From assembly GCA_938084565.1 (NCBI GenBank), contig CALKEU010000002.1:142762-206761 (forward strand): a DNA stretch of 64,000 bases. Reading direction: 5' to 3'. Positions 43,074 to 52,597 of this stretch are shown here, piece after piece (the stretch's first letter is position 1; each line of letters begins with the position of its first letter). Source of the stretch: Candidatus Kapaibacterium sp. Lineage in GTDB: Bacteria; Bacteroidota; Ignavibacteria; Kapaibacteriales; HRBIN21. The translations under genes and the position numbers were made by a program. A model generated the notes under the pieces. It saw only the letters and a list, made by a program, of their open reading frames with translations, was not told the DNA's origin and searched no databases.

Positions 43074-43943
43074 ATGCTACGGAGCATGACCGGCTTTGGA
43101 CGGGCAGAGCTCCTCAAGGGTGGACTCCAGATTACAGCTGAAGTGCTCAGCCTTAACAGTCGCTTCTTGGACATCACGTGCCGCTTGCCGCGCCAGCTTT
43201 CTTCGTACGAATGGCGCATCCGAGAGCTCATCTGCCAGTATCTCTCTCGAGGGGCAGTCACGGTCACGGTGAGCCTCCGATGGCAAGAACCCGTTCCCCG
43301 CTCCTTTTCTCTGCCGCTGGCACAAGCATACTATGCGATGCTGCAGCACTTGGCGCACTCTCTGGGCTTATCCGAGGAGCCACGCTTGGAGCACCTCCTG
43401 CGTTTTCCCGATATCTTTGATCCTTCGTCCACCGAGAGCAACGAGGAGGAGCTCTGGCCGCAGGTACAACGGGTTCTCCGACGCGCCCTTCAGCAGCTGC
43501 AGCGCATGCGGCGCGCCGAAGGCAAGAATCTCTCCTCCGACATACGCCAGCGCCTCCGTACCGTTGCGCAGCTCGTGAGTGCTATCGAACGGCGTAACCG
43601 TGAACACATACCCCAGGCCCAGCAGCAGTTACAGCAGCGAATTGCTCAGCTCCTCCGCGATATCCCCGATCCCCATCGGCTCTCCCAGGAATTTGCCCTG
43701 CTTGCGGATCGGCTCGACGTGAGTGAAGAGTGTACGCGCCTGCGCAGCCATCTTCAGCTCATGCGCCAATTGCTGCAAGAACGTTCCCCAGTCGGACGCC
43801 GTCTAGTCTTCCTCTTACAGGAGATGCAGCGCGAAGCCAATACCATCGGGGCAAAGGCTAACAACGCCCAGATTTCGCAGCTGGTTGTCCAGCTGAAAGA
43901 AGAACTCGAACGCCTCCGCGAGCAGGCGCAGAATGTGGAGTAG
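43074..43943 (+). CDS. yicC: YicC-family endoribonuclease
   Basis: A 289-residue protein. The N-terminus LRSMTGFGRAELLKGGLQITAEVLSLNSRFLD and the C-terminal GRRLVFLLQEMQREANTIGAKANNAQI are the two conserved ends of the YicC/YloC family. E. coli YicC is an endoribonuclease linked to RNA turnover. The middle is coiled-coil-like and Gln-rich. It sits next to gmk, as in many genomes. Confidence 0.93.
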   Translation: MLRSMTGFGRAELLKGGLQITAEVLSLNSRFLDITCRLPRQLSSYEWRIRELICQYLSRGAVTVTVSLRWQEPVPRSFSLPLAQAYYAMLQHLAHSLGLSEEPRLEHLLRFPDIFDPSSTESNEEELWPQVQRVLRRALQQLQRMRRAEGKNLSSDIRQRLRTVAQLVSAIERRNREHIPQAQQQLQQRIAQLLRDIPDPHRLSQEFALLADRLDVSEECTRLRSHLQLMRQLLQERSPVGRRLVFLLQEMQREANTIGAKANNAQISQLVVQLKEELERLREQAQNVE

Positions 43944-43948
43944 CTGTG

Positions 43949-44545
43949 ATGGAAGCCTTCCAACCCCGTCATCTCATTGTGATCTCGGCCCCCAGCGGGG
44001 CAGGGAAAACGACCGTGGCTCACCACCTCCTTACGCGCTTCCCGCAGCTGCGCTTTTCGGTTTCAGCCACCACACGTCCGCCGCGGCCCGGTGAAGTGCA
44101 CGGGAGGGATTACTTCTTCCTGAGTCGGCAGCAGTTCGAGGCCTTCATCCGTGCTGGCAAGCTCGTCGAATACGAGGAGATCTTTGGCCATCTCTACGGC
44201 ACTCTCCGTATGCCCGTGGAAGAGGCACTCCGCCGAGGCGAGTACTTGCTCTTCGACATTGACGTCAAGGGCTCCCTAGCGCTGCGAGAAGCTTACCCGG
44301 AGGAGACCTTCCTCATCTACATTGCTCCGCCCAGCATCGAGGAGCTCGAACGCCGCCTCCGCCAACGGGGCACAGAGACAGAGGAACAGATCCGACACCG
44401 GCTACACCGAGCTGCCATGGAGCTTACATACCAGGCTGCATTCGACGTCGTTATCCAGAACGAGCGCCTTGAGTCAACGCTGCAGCAGGCAGAGCAGCTC
44501 GTTGCCCAACTCCTAGGGGTTGAGGTTCCACCATCGATGCCGTAG
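43949..44545 (+). CDS. gmk: Guanylate kinase
   Basis: A 198-residue enzyme that phosphorylates GMP to GDP. P-loop SAPSGAGKTTVAHHL (near residue 14), SATTRPPRPGEVHGRDYFF (GMP site), and FDIDVKGSLALREAYP are all standard. The ATG at 43949 is preferred to the overlapping GTG at 43946. The last 95 bases are overlapped by the convergent RluD-type gene. Confidence 0.95.
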   Translation: MEAFQPRHLIVISAPSGAGKTTVAHHLLTRFPQLRFSVSATTRPPRPGEVHGRDYFFLSRQQFEAFIRAGKLVEYEEIFGHLYGTLRMPVEEALRRGEYLLFDIDVKGSLALREAYPEETFLIYIAPPSIEELERRLRQRGTETEEQIRHRLHRAAMELTYQAAFDVVIQNERLESTLQQAEQLVAQLLGVEVPPSMP

Positions 44546-45569
44546 CCCGCAGCAGGGCAAGGGCTGCTTCCATATCTGAAGGCAGCGGGGCTTCGCACTC
44601 AATCCACTGACGAGTAACAGGGTGGAGGAAGCCCAGCGTACGGGCATGGAGAGCTTGACGTGGCAGGAGCTCCAGGCAGCGCTCAGCACACTGCCGCCAG
44701 CGCGGCTCCGAGACTCGCACCGTATCTCCACCATAGAGCGGGTCGCCCACGAGGGGGCGTCCCAACCAGGAGAGATGGACTCGGATTTGGTGCGTCCGCC
44801 CAGTGTGGAGGCGCAATCGCACAAGACTTGCAATCGGATACTCTTCAAGCACCCAGTATTCCGTTCGTGCCGCTTTGCCGGAGGGCACAACGGCGAAAGC
44901 CTTGCGGTTACGCGGAGAGCGCCCCAGCGGGGCATCAACGATACCGTGGGCCTCTGGCATTCGCCCCCACACGAGTGCCCAATACTCGCGCTGGATACGG
45001 CGCTCGGCAAATTGCGCAGCTAGAGCACTGTGGAGTGCTGCATCCTTGGCAATCAGCAATAGACCCGAGGTGTCTTTATCGAGGCGATGCACAATACCGG
45101 GGCGCACGGCATCGCTGGCAAAAAGGGCCCCTTCATCCTCTTCTTCCCCCTCGAGTTCAGGCTCGACTCGAATTGGTTGGCGTACCCCAAGGTGGTAGAG
45201 AACAGCGTTAACCACCGTCCCCTGGCGATGGCCAATACCCGGATGCGTAGGCATGCCCGCTGGCTTATTGATGACCATGAGGTAATCGTCCTCGTAGACG
45301 ATCTCGAGCGGGAGAGGCTCAGGAACGAGCTCGATAGGGGGAAGGCGGTAGAGGGTGCAGGTAATTTCATCGCCCGGGCGAATTGCGTAGCTGGGCTTGG
45401 GTACACGCCCGTTGACGGTTACACACCCTGCCTCGATGGCCCGCTGCACCTTCGTACGGCTGGCGTGTGGCAGCACGTGTGCTAACCACACATCGATCCG
45501 CTGAGGGCGCTGTCCATGGGGTACGCGAAAGGTGTACGTCAAGGGGATGCGCTCATCGAGAGCCGCCAT
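44451..45569 (-). CDS. rluD: RluD-type 23S rRNA pseudouridine synthase
   Basis: A 372-residue protein. An S4 RNA-binding domain (LAHVLPHASRTKVQRAIEAGCV, VNGRVPKPSYAIRPGD) leads into the RluA-family catalytic domain: VINKPAGMPTHP, RPGIVHRLDKDTSGLLLIAKD with the catalytic Asp, TGRTHQIRVHL, and GRPLVGDPLYGG. RluD-like enzymes modify helix 69 of 23S rRNA. The stretch near residues 130-141 (ELEGEEEDEGAL) is an acidic insertion. The C-terminal 30 residues lie antisense to gmk. The ATG at 45569 is just after the secA stop. Confidence 0.9.
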   Translation of the reverse strand: MAALDERIPLTYTFRVPHGQRPQRIDVWLAHVLPHASRTKVQRAIEAGCVTVNGRVPKPSYAIRPGDEITCTLYRLPPIELVPEPLPLEIVYEDDYLMVINKPAGMPTHPGIGHRQGTVVNAVLYHLGVRQPIRVEPELEGEEEDEGALFASDAVRPGIVHRLDKDTSGLLLIAKDAALHSALAAQFAERRIQREYWALVWGRMPEAHGIVDAPLGRSPRNRKAFAVVPSGKAARTEYWVLEEYPIASLVRLRLHTGRTHQIRVHLSWLGRPLVGDPLYGGDTVRVSEPRWRQCAERCLELLPRQALHARTLGFLHPVTRQWIECEAPLPSDMEAALALLRATASMVEPQPLGVGQRAALPAAALTQGARSG

Positions 45570-45574
45570 CGCTC

Positions 45575-48500
45575 TCAGGAGGCATTCCGCCCGTGACAAT
45601 GCTTGTACTTCTTACCCGATCCGCAAGGGCAGGGATCGTTGCGTCCCACCCGGGGCAGGGTGTTGACAACTGTGCGCGGTTTGGTTGCCACAGCAGCTGC
45701 CCCACCCGAAGGCTCAGCCACCGGGACTACAACTCCTCCACCGGAGCTTTCCGGATGGGAAAACCGCAGCGCCGACGATGGTACCACCGGCCGCAACCGG
45801 AGCTCAGGCGCCATTGCTCGCCGCTGTGACGGCACAGCTGGCTGCTCGACAACAGGCGGGAAGTACTTGAAGACAAAATGCACAGCATCGCGGTTGATCT
45901 CCCGGATAAGCTGCGTAAAGAGCCGGTACGCCTCTGCCTTGTACTCCAGCAAAGGATCCTTCTGCCCGTACGCTCGCAAATGGATGCCCTCCCGTAGCTC
46001 ATCCATTGCACGCAGATGCTCCCGCCACTTGTCATCAATGGTGCTGAGGAGGGCAAATCGTTCCAGCTGGGCCATGAATTCTGCGCCCAGGAGAGCCTCC
46101 TTCCGTTGATAGAACTCACGGGCAGCCTGCAAGATGCGCTCGACGACCTCCTCTTGGGTCATGTCACGGAACTCCTGCGGCGTGATAGCAGGCTCGCAGA
46201 GGAGGGTTGCCCGTACGGTGTTCTTGAGTCCTTCCAGGTCCTGCTCGGGGTGGTAGTGTGCGTACCATTCTTGGGCAAGTTCCCGGATGGCTTGGAAGAT
46301 TTCGCCCTTGAGGCGCTCGCCCAGCAGAGCATGGCGCCGTCGGTCGTAGATAATTTCCCGCTGCTGGTTCATGACGTTGTCGTACTCCAGCAGCCGCTTC
46401 CGAATGGCAAAGTTTTGCTCTTCGACTTTCTTCTGTGCCCGCTCAATGGCCTTGGTGATCATCGGGTGCTGAATGGGTTCGCCTTCGGGCACTTTCAGTC
46501 TCTGCATGATTGCAGCGATGCGAGGCCCTCCGAAGAGGCGCAGCAAGTCATCTTCGAGCGAGATAAAAAACTGCGAAGTGCCAGGATCGCCCTGGCGTCC
46601 GGAGCGTCCGCGCAGCTGCCGATCGATACGGCGGGCTTCATGGCGTTCGGTACCGATGACGGCTAAACCGCCGGCTGCACGCACTTCGGGATCGAGCTTG
46701 ATATCGGTCCCACGGCCGGCCATATTCGTCGCAATCGTTACTGCGCCCTTGCGCCCTGCCTGCGCGATGATCTCCGCTTCCCGCTGGTGGTGCTTGGCAT
46801 TGAGGACGTTGTGAGCAATTCCAAGACGGCGGAGCATGCGGCTCAACGTCTCGGAGGCCTCGACACTTGTGGTGCCCACCAGTACGGCGCGCCCCCGCTC
46901 GAGCTGCCGCTGGATCTCCTGGATGACAGCGTTGTACTTCTCCCGCTTGGTGCGGAAAACCAGGTCATCCAAGTCCTTCCGGATGACGGGCTTGTTCGTC
47001 GGGATGACGACGACGTCCAGCCCGTAGATTTTGTCAAACTCTGCTGCCTCCGTCTCCGCCGTGCCCGTCATGCCCGCCAACTTACGGTAGAGCCGGAAGT
47101 AGTTCTGGATGGTGATCGTGGCCAGCGTCTGCGTATCCTGTTCCACCTTAACCCCCTCTTTGGCCTCGATGGCCTGGTGGAGCCCATCAGAGTAACGCCG
47201 CCCCTCGAGAATACGGCCAGTGAATTCGTCGACGATCTTGACCTTGCCGTCTTGGACGACGTAATCCACATCGCGCTCGTAGAGGGAGTAGGCACGTAGG
47301 AGCTGCGTGATGACATGGACACGTTCGCTCCGCTCAGCGTAGAGGCGGAAGATGTCATCTTTGCGACGCTGCTTTTCCTCGGGGGTAAGCTCGGGATTCT
47401 GCTCGATGAGGCTGATTTCCGTGCCCACGTCGGGAATGAGGAACATGTCGGGATCTTCGCCCGCCTGGGCTAGCAGCTGACGCCCCTTCTCGGAGATGTC
47501 CACCTGATGAGTCTTCTCGTCGATGGTGTAGTAGAGCTCCTCGTCGAGCTCGTGCAGGTGGATGCCCTGATCCCGGAGGTAATAGAGCTCGGTCTCATGC
47601 AGCAGCTTCTTCGTTTCGCCCTCAGCCAGAAGCTTAAGCAGGCGCTTGTGTTTGGGCAAGCCCCGATGGGCTTGCAAGAGGAGCTTGCCGGCACGTTCAC
47701 GGTCCTCTTTCGAGTCCGATTGGAGGAGACGTTCGGCTTCGGCAACAAGCTGGTTGATGAGCCGCGTCTGCGCCTCGACGAGACGGCGCACGCGCGGGTT
47801 CATGCGCACAAATTCTTCATTGCTCGACACCACAGGGCCTGAGATGATCAGGGGGGTGCGAGCTTCATCGATGAGAATGGAATCGACCTCGTCGACGATG
47901 GCATACCAGTGCTCGCGCTGGACGATGTCGTTGGGGTCCAGCACCATATTGTCGCGCAGGTAGTCGAAGCCGAATTCGGAATTGGTGCCGTAGGTGATGT
48001 CGCACTGGTACTGTTTCTTGCGCTCGGGAATGGACATCTGCGCCTGGATACACCCTACGGTCATGCCGAGCATCCGGAAGACAGGCCCCATCCATTCGGC
48101 ATCACGGCGTGCAAGGTAATCATTGACCGTCACCAGGTGCACGCCACGTCCGGCCAGGGCATTCAAGTACAGCGGCATGACAGCCACAAGCGTCTTCCCC
48201 TCTCCCGTGGCCATTTCGGCAATCTTCCCCTGGTGCAGCACAATAGCCCCCATGAGCTGGACATCGAAGGGCACCATGTCCCAGACGACCTGATGCCCGA
48301 CAACCTCGTAGGTATACTGCGCCGCTGCCAGACGCCGGCAGGCCTCCTTGACGAGCGCATATGCCTGCGGGAGAAGCTCGTCGAGCGTAGTCTGGATGGT
48401 GCGGTATTCTTCCTCGTCGAGCCGAGTGAGGCGGTCGTAGATGTCCAGGCGCTCTTCGTAGGAGAGCTCATGGGCGCGGAGCTGCTCACGGAGGCTCTCA

Positions 48501-48691
48501 ATCTCCTGGCGGTAGCCTTCCGTGCGCTCACGGATAATCGAGCGGAAGAGATCGGTCTTGGCCCGCAGCTCGGCGTCGGTAAGCTCGTGCAGCTGCTCGT
48601 ATTCACGGTTGATAGCCTCGACAATCGGCAGCAGCTGCCGAATGTCGCGCTCGCGCTTCGTCGGGAAGATCCGCTGCAGCAGACGTAGCAT
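45575..48691 (-). CDS. secA: Preprotein translocase ATPase SecA
   Basis: A 1038-residue motor of the Sec pathway, longer than E. coli SecA (901). Visible are [20 protein letters not shown] (Walker A), [17 protein letters not shown] (Walker B), the preprotein crosslinking region, [12 protein letters not shown], and [23 protein letters not shown]. The C-terminus [17 protein letters not shown] is the zinc-binding SecB/ribosome site. The extra length comes largely from an insertion near residues 275-470 and a Pro/Ala-rich linker before the zinc motif. The ATG at 48691 is chosen because the upstream frame has no similarity. Confidence 0.97.
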   Translation of the reverse strand: MLRLLQRIFPTKRERDIRQLLPIVEAINREYEQLHELTDAELRAKTDLFRSIIRERTEGYRQEIESLREQLRAHELSYEERLDIYDRLTRLDEEEYRTIQTTLDELLPQAYALVKEACRRLAAAQYTYEVVGHQVVWDMVPFDVQLMGAIVLHQGKIAEMATGEGKTLVAVMPLYLNALAGRGVHLVTVNDYLARRDAEWMGPVFRMLGMTVGCIQAQMSIPERKKQYQCDITYGTNSEFGFDYLRDNMVLDPNDIVQREHWYAIVDEVDSILIDEARTPLIISGPVVSSNEEFVRMNPRVRRLVEAQTRLINQLVAEAERLLQSDSKEDRERAGKLLLQAHRGLPKHKRLLKLLAEGETKKLLHETELYYLRDQGIHLHELDEELYYTIDEKTHQVDISEKGRQLLAQAGEDPDMFLIPDVGTEISLIEQNPELTPEEKQRRKDDIFRLYAERSERVHVITQLLRAYSLYERDVDYVVQDGKVKIVDEFTGRILEGRRYSDGLHQAIEAKEGVKVEQDTQTLATITIQNYFRLYRKLAGMTGTAETEAAEFDKIYGLDVVVIPTNKPVIRKDLDDLVFRTKREKYNAVIQEIQRQLERGRAVLVGTTSVEASETLSRMLRRLGIAHNVLNAKHHQREAEIIAQAGRKGAVTIATNMAGRGTDIKLDPEVRAAGGLAVIGTERHEARRIDRQLRGRSGRQGDPGTSQFFISLEDDLLRLFGGPRIAAIMQRLKVPEGEPIQHPMITKAIERAQKKVEEQNFAIRKRLLEYDNVMNQQREIIYDRRRHALLGERLKGEIFQAIRELAQEWYAHYHPEQDLEGLKNTVRATLLCEPAITPQEFRDMTQEEVVERILQAAREFYQRKEALLGAEFMAQLERFALLSTIDDKWREHLRAMDELREGIHLRAYGQKDPLLEYKAEAYRLFTQLIREINRDAVHFVFKYFPPVVEQPAVPSQRRAMAPELRLRPVVPSSALRFSHPESSGGGVVVPVAEPSGGAAAVATKPRTVVNTLPRVGRNDPCPCGSGKKYKHCHGRNAS

Positions 48692-48786
48692 GTGCCCCTC
48701 ACTTATCGCAACCCAATCGCACGTTATAGACGCAGGAAGCCTGGGGTTTGTGCGTCTTTTCTCTCTGTCTGCAGTGCCGTAGCAGA

Positions 48787-49044
48787 ATGGACCTCTATCT
48801 GTTCTCGCCAGAGAACGTCCTACGCCAGATGCAGCAGGCTCCCAGAGAGCGGGGGTATTACCTTTTGCGCTTCTATGTCGACGAGCACGGAATGCCCTCC
48901 CGGAAGCCAACCGGACGTACGGCCCTCTTCTACCTCTCCCCCTCGGGGGGCATTCTCCGGGACAGTTCGTTCAACATCGTCCTCTACAGTGCGAAATTCG
49001 ATGCCTACCGCGGCTACGGTCGTCTCAACGGGCATGAGGAATGA
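48787..49044 (+). CDS. Conserved-looking 85-residue protein of unknown function
   Basis: [20 protein letters not shown], then [20 protein letters not shown], and a final [20 protein letters not shown] suggest a small alpha/beta protein with aromatic strands. It has no signal peptide or zinc motif. Its stop overlaps the iscS start by four bases (ATGA), so the two proteins are made together and it may act in Fe-S or sulfur handling, but only by association. The ATG at 48787 is used; the frame is open upstream to 48748. Confidence 0.65.
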   Translation: MDLYLFSPENVLRQMQQAPRERGYYLLRFYVDEHGMPSRKPTGRTALFYLSPSGGILRDSSFNIVLYSAKFDAYRGYGRLNGHEE

Positions 49045-50183
49045 CACCACGGGCCATCTATCTGGACTACAGCGCAACGACGCCGCTCGACCCGGAGGTG
49101 CTGGAGGCAATGCTGCCGTGGTTGCGCGAGCACTTCGGCAATGCCTCTTCCCTGCACGCCTGGGGACGCCGCGCCCGGGTTGCCATCGAAGAGGCGCGTG
49201 AAGAACTTGCCTCTCTGCTCGGGGTGCACCCGGCCGAGCTTATCTTTACCAGCGGCGGTACGGAAGCCAACAATACCGTCCTCCACAGTTGCTGCTTCCA
49301 CTCGCAGTTGGTCGATACGGTGGTCTACAGTGCCGTCGAACATCACTCCGTTATCCATCCGGCCCAAGCTCTGGCAGAGCGGGGATTTCAGACCGCCACG
49401 TTACCCGTTGACCATTGGGGTAGGGTGCGCTGCGAGGACGTAGCCGTATGGAATCGCCCACGGACACTTATCTGCGTCATGCATTCGAACAACGAAACGG
49501 GCATACTCCAGCCGATCGAGGCCGTGCGGCGCAGCGCACCAGAGGCTCTTCTCCACATGGACGCCGTACAATCCCTGGGGAAGGTTCCGCTCAATCTGGC
49601 TCAGCTTGGGGTCGACTTTGCAAGCTTCTCTGCCCATAAGCTCTACGGCCCGAAGGGGATCGGAGCTCTTTTCATCCGGCGCGGGATTCCCTTCAAAGCG
49701 TACCAATACGGGGGCTCCCAAGAGCGGAATCGGCGTGCAGGAACAGAGCCTGTGGCTCTGATTGTAGGCTTCCAAGTTGCTGTCCGCAAGGCCCTGCGCG
49801 AGCTTGAGCACCGCACACAGCGAGTGCAACAGCTCAACCACTTCTTGCGCCAGCTCTTGCAGGAACGTATCCCAGGCGTCCTCTTCAACACCCCCCAGGA
49901 GGAGGCTCTGCCTTACATTCTCAACATTACCTTCGCCGATGCCCATACGCTTGACGGCGACGCCCTTATCCTCGGCATGGACCTACACGGCGTAGCGGTC
50001 TCGAACGGGGCGGCATGCAGTGCCGGCAGTATGCAACCCTCGCATGTCCTGCTTGCCATGGGCCGCTCCTTGGCGCAGGCGCGGGCTGCAATCCGCTTTT
50101 CCCTGTCTCACGACACCACCGAGGAGGAGCTCCTCTATGCCGTGCAGGTCCTCGAGAAGGTTCTAGCCCCGATGCGGGATTGA
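49041..50183 (+). CDS. iscS: Cysteine desulfurase (IscS/NifS type)
   Basis: A 380-residue PLP enzyme that takes sulfur from cysteine for Fe-S clusters and thio-modified tRNA. IYLDYSATTPLDPEVLEAM is the N-terminus, FTSGGTEANN binds PLP phosphate, Lys200 in SFSAHKLYGPKG forms the Schiff base, and NGAACSAGS carries the sulfur-accepting Cys on the mobile loop. A scaffold gene (iscU) is not adjacent. The 85-residue gene upstream overlaps it by four bases. Confidence 0.94.
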   Translation: MTPRAIYLDYSATTPLDPEVLEAMLPWLREHFGNASSLHAWGRRARVAIEEAREELASLLGVHPAELIFTSGGTEANNTVLHSCCFHSQLVDTVVYSAVEHHSVIHPAQALAERGFQTATLPVDHWGRVRCEDVAVWNRPRTLICVMHSNNETGILQPIEAVRRSAPEALLHMDAVQSLGKVPLNLAQLGVDFASFSAHKLYGPKGIGALFIRRGIPFKAYQYGGSQERNRRAGTEPVALIVGFQVAVRKALRELEHRTQRVQQLNHFLRQLLQERIPGVLFNTPQEEALPYILNITFADAHTLDGDALILGMDLHGVAVSNGAACSAGSMQPSHVLLAMGRSLAQARAAIRFSLSHDTTEEELLYAVQVLEKVLAPMRD

Positions 50184-50196
50184 GTGGGAGCCGACA

Positions 50197-52059
50197 CTAA
50201 TTGGCGTGTTGCTCCCACTGCCACCGGATCGATAAGCGGATACTGCGTCCTGGTTCATAAACCCGGGTACCGGCAGCATAGGGATTGCGGATGTAAGAGA
50301 GATGGCGCCGGTAGAGGCGATTGAGGAGGTTGGTCCCTTCAACACCAATGTGTATCCCCGCTGCCATCTTCCACTGGAGTCCAGCATCCAGACGGAACCA
50401 CTCCCCTGTTGGCTCCTCCCGCAGCATCCAATCCACCCGCCGCTGCGCCATAGCGTAGATACTCCGCACCCACAGAGAGAGCCCGGGCTCCAGCTCAGGA
50501 CTCTTCCCGGTGAGGATTACCATCAGTGGGGGAATTTCACTCAGCGGACGCCGCGTCTGCACCTGCTCCCCCCATGTGTATTCCAGACTCGCATCCCAAT
50601 AGGGCGACGTATAGGACAGCGTGGCCGTCCAGAGCCATGCCCGGATACCTTCCACGGTGAGCCAGCGGTGCATCCCGTGCTCGCGAGCTGCAAGGGAGGG
50701 ATAGTTCCACACATGCGAGGCGGCAAGCTGGAGCTGCGCCCATCGCTGCCATTCCAGCATGGTTCGCAAGCTCAGCCGCAATGGCTCAGCCAATGTGGGA
50801 TTGCTTACCCACCGTGGACCATGGCCTGCAACTCTGACAAAGAAGAGGTTCTCTTCGGCTGGCTGCTCTCCCGTAAACTCCAGTTGCACCCCCGTGCTCC
50901 ACTCCCGGAACAGAGGAAATCGAGAGCCCAGGGTAACGTTGACGGGCAAATACCAGCGCAGCCTTCCGGCTTCTGGATAGAGCTCTCGATAGATGGCCAG
51001 CCGGCTCGTATCGCCTAGCCACATTAGGGCAACTCCACCACGCAGGGCAATCTGCACCTCTTGCAGTGCCCACCGCCATCCAACGGTTGCGCGGAAACTA
51101 CTGACCGAGGGAATAACCGCTTGCGACATACCTCCCATCTGAGTCTCGGCCTTCCAGAAACGGTAAACCGCCTCATACCACGGGCTGACTAGTCCAAACG
51201 TGAAGGTTGTCGCATCAGTTCTCATGGGCGTCGTTGTACGCCGCAGCTCGTTGTCCATACGGTGCCACGTGTAGACACCATAGAGCCGATCTTCGCCCCG
51301 TGCCAGACTCAGAACACCGGTGAGATTCCGCCGTTCATCCATCATGAGAGCTGGGAAGGGGATGTCGGCAGCTGTGTTGAAGCGGACATCGTACGTTATG
51401 CCGCTGAGCTGCCCGCGGAGCATCATATCGAGCCATTGCGACCGGATATGGTCGCTTGAGTATCCGTAACGCTGTCCGAATGTCTGCCCAGCACCATCGG
51501 TGTAGGACCGTAGCTGCACAAAGCGGCCAATCAAACGTTGCTGTGCTAGCTCGGCCTGTAAGCTTGCATCCCAGAAGGGCTCTGCTCCGAACTGTCCCGC
51601 CAAATCTGCCCGTACGTGCAGCCGCTCTCCAACAGGATGCCGATGGTAGCGGATGGCTCCACCGAATCCACCGGGGATGGACACTCCAGAGTAATCCACC
51701 ACCACCCCGGCCACATCCAGAGGCTCTATCCGCACCAAAGGAACATCCATGCGGTTCGGGCACGCATTCGGGAAACGTATCCCCTCAACCGTCACCCCCA
51801 CATCGCCACGCCGGAAACCCTGCAAAGACAAGTCAGTGCTGAGAAATCCCCCACGCCGTATGAACTGCACCACACCTTCGCTCTCCAAGACTTCGTACAC
51901 CGACGCCTTCGAAGATGGCACTATGCGCTCACCTATCGGAATTGCCCGGCCAATGACGGTCAGAGGCGCAAAGCGATACACCAGCGTATCCTCTGCCCTG
52001 ACCCAGAGGACTCCTACAGTACACAGCAGAACCGCCACACGTAGAACAGAGCAGCTCAT
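50197..52059 (-). CDS. TonB-dependent receptor, copper-type (NosA/OprC-like)
   Basis: A 620-residue protein with a signal peptide (MSCSVLRVAVLLCTVGVLWV, then RA-ED), a plug domain (FLSTDLSLQGFRRGDVGVTV) and a barrel ending SIRWQWEQHAN. The plug has CPNRM (C100, M104) and the barrel has HRM (H266, M268). This matches the CxxxM and HxM copper-binding pair reported in OprC of Pseudomonas, with a similar spacing. The strong site GGAGGGG precedes the ATG. A 75-residue gene lies upstream in the same direction under a good promoter, and the receptor is probably on that transcript. Confidence 0.82.
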   Translation of the reverse strand: MSCSVLRVAVLLCTVGVLWVRAEDTLVYRFAPLTVIGRAIPIGERIVPSSKASVYEVLESEGVVQFIRRGGFLSTDLSLQGFRRGDVGVTVEGIRFPNACPNRMDVPLVRIEPLDVAGVVVDYSGVSIPGGFGGAIRYHRHPVGERLHVRADLAGQFGAEPFWDASLQAELAQQRLIGRFVQLRSYTDGAGQTFGQRYGYSSDHIRSQWLDMMLRGQLSGITYDVRFNTAADIPFPALMMDERRNLTGVLSLARGEDRLYGVYTWHRMDNELRRTTTPMRTDATTFTFGLVSPWYEAVYRFWKAETQMGGMSQAVIPSVSSFRATVGWRWALQEVQIALRGGVALMWLGDTSRLAIYRELYPEAGRLRWYLPVNVTLGSRFPLFREWSTGVQLEFTGEQPAEENLFFVRVAGHGPRWVSNPTLAEPLRLSLRTMLEWQRWAQLQLAASHVWNYPSLAAREHGMHRWLTVEGIRAWLWTATLSYTSPYWDASLEYTWGEQVQTRRPLSEIPPLMVILTGKSPELEPGLSLWVRSIYAMAQRRVDWMLREEPTGEWFRLDAGLQWKMAAGIHIGVEGTNLLNRLYRRHLSYIRNPYAAGTRVYEPGRSIRLSIRWQWEQHAN

Positions 52060-52110
52060 GTCCCCTCCAGAGCAGTTCAACTTACCGAGCAAGCACACTG
52101 CTTGCACCTT

Positions 52111-52338
52111 TCATTCCCTAGCCCGATGCAACGCCATAGGATTCCCATACGGCGGCTGCAAGCCAATTGTCAAACGCTCTGGCTCCGCCCAAACGGGGAT
52201 CGTATCGGGCTTGAAGACAAAACGCCTTGTATCGGACACCAGAGCTGATGCGAGTTTTTCAGGGGATAGCGGTGCACAGATGCTCTCGCCCAGCCTTCCC
52301 AACCCACTGCCGAGGCTGAGTATTTTTGGTTGCACCAT
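52111..52338 (-). CDS. Small protein of unknown function upstream of the copper-type receptor
   Basis: A 75-residue frame beginning MVQPKILSLGSGLGRLGESI, with no signal peptide, Cys-rich motif or membrane helix. Three points support it as a gene: GGGAGGTGG directly ahead of the ATG is a near-ideal ribosome site, an exact -7 box TAGTTTTG sits at 52371-52378, and the start lies the expected distance downstream. It is 51 bases ahead of the receptor gene. It may be a regulator or a leader peptide. No family recognised. Confidence 0.55.
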   Translation of the reverse strand: MVQPKILSLGSGLGRLGESICAPLSPEKLASALVSDTRRFVFKPDTIPVWAEPERLTIGLQPPYGNPMALHRARE

Positions 52339-52370
52339 GCCACCTCCCCTTGCTCACGAACCGCCCTGTG

Positions 52371-52378
52371 CAAAACTA
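52371..52378 (-). promoter_or_regulatory. Promoter -7 box for the small gene and copper-type receptor
   Basis: The minus strand reads TAGTTTTG, an exact TAnnTTTG match, placing the transcript start near 52364, about 25 bases before the 75-residue gene. Confidence 0.65.
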
Positions 52379-52397
52379 TATAGCCTCCCTTAGTTAG

Positions 52398-52419
52398 CCT
52401 GCTGCACTCCGTCAGCAGG
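52398..52419. terminator. Weak hairpin after tRNA-Met
   Basis: CCTGCTG (52398-52404) pairs with CAGCAGG (52413-52419) around an eight-base loop, downstream of tRNA-Met on the minus strand and upstream of the small-gene promoter. There is no T-run. It may end the tRNA transcript or act in receptor regulation. Confidence 0.35.
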
Positions 52420-52493
52420 GGAGTGATCTTCGTCATAGTTACGCTCGCAGAGCGGGGGGAATCAGGGAAAGCTCTCGGAGGCGGTGACCAAGG

Positions 52494-52566
52494 TGCCGGC
52501 GGAGGGATTCGAACCCCCGACTCGCGGATTATGATTCCGCTGCTCTACCTGCTGAGCTACGCCGGC
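52494..52566 (-). tRNA. tRNA-Met (anticodon CAT), elongator type
   Basis: On the minus strand acceptor GCCGGCG pairs with CGCCGGC, the D-arm is AGCTCAGCAGGTAGAGCA, the anticodon stem GCGGA/TCCGC carries loop ATCATAA with anticodon CAT, and the T-arm has TTCGAAT. The anticodon stem lacks the GGG/CCC pairs and the acceptor has a normal first pair, so it is not the initiator. An Ile2 tRNA with lysidine is possible but less like the observed arms. CCA is not fully encoded. Confidence 0.93.
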
Positions 52567-52576
52567 CTCGACAGTG

Positions 52577-52584
52577 CAAAAATA
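52577..52584 (-). promoter_or_regulatory. Promoter -7 box for tRNA-Met
   Basis: The minus strand reads TATTTTTG, an exact TAnnTTTG match lying ten bases from the tRNA 5' end, the expected distance for a short-leader tRNA. Confidence 0.65.
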
Positions 52585-52597
52585 CAGTCCGAGCGCC

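Noticed and set aside
47909..48688. A 259-residue frame antisense to secA
   Set aside because: SecA is certain in this region; the antisense frame has no start context or motif.
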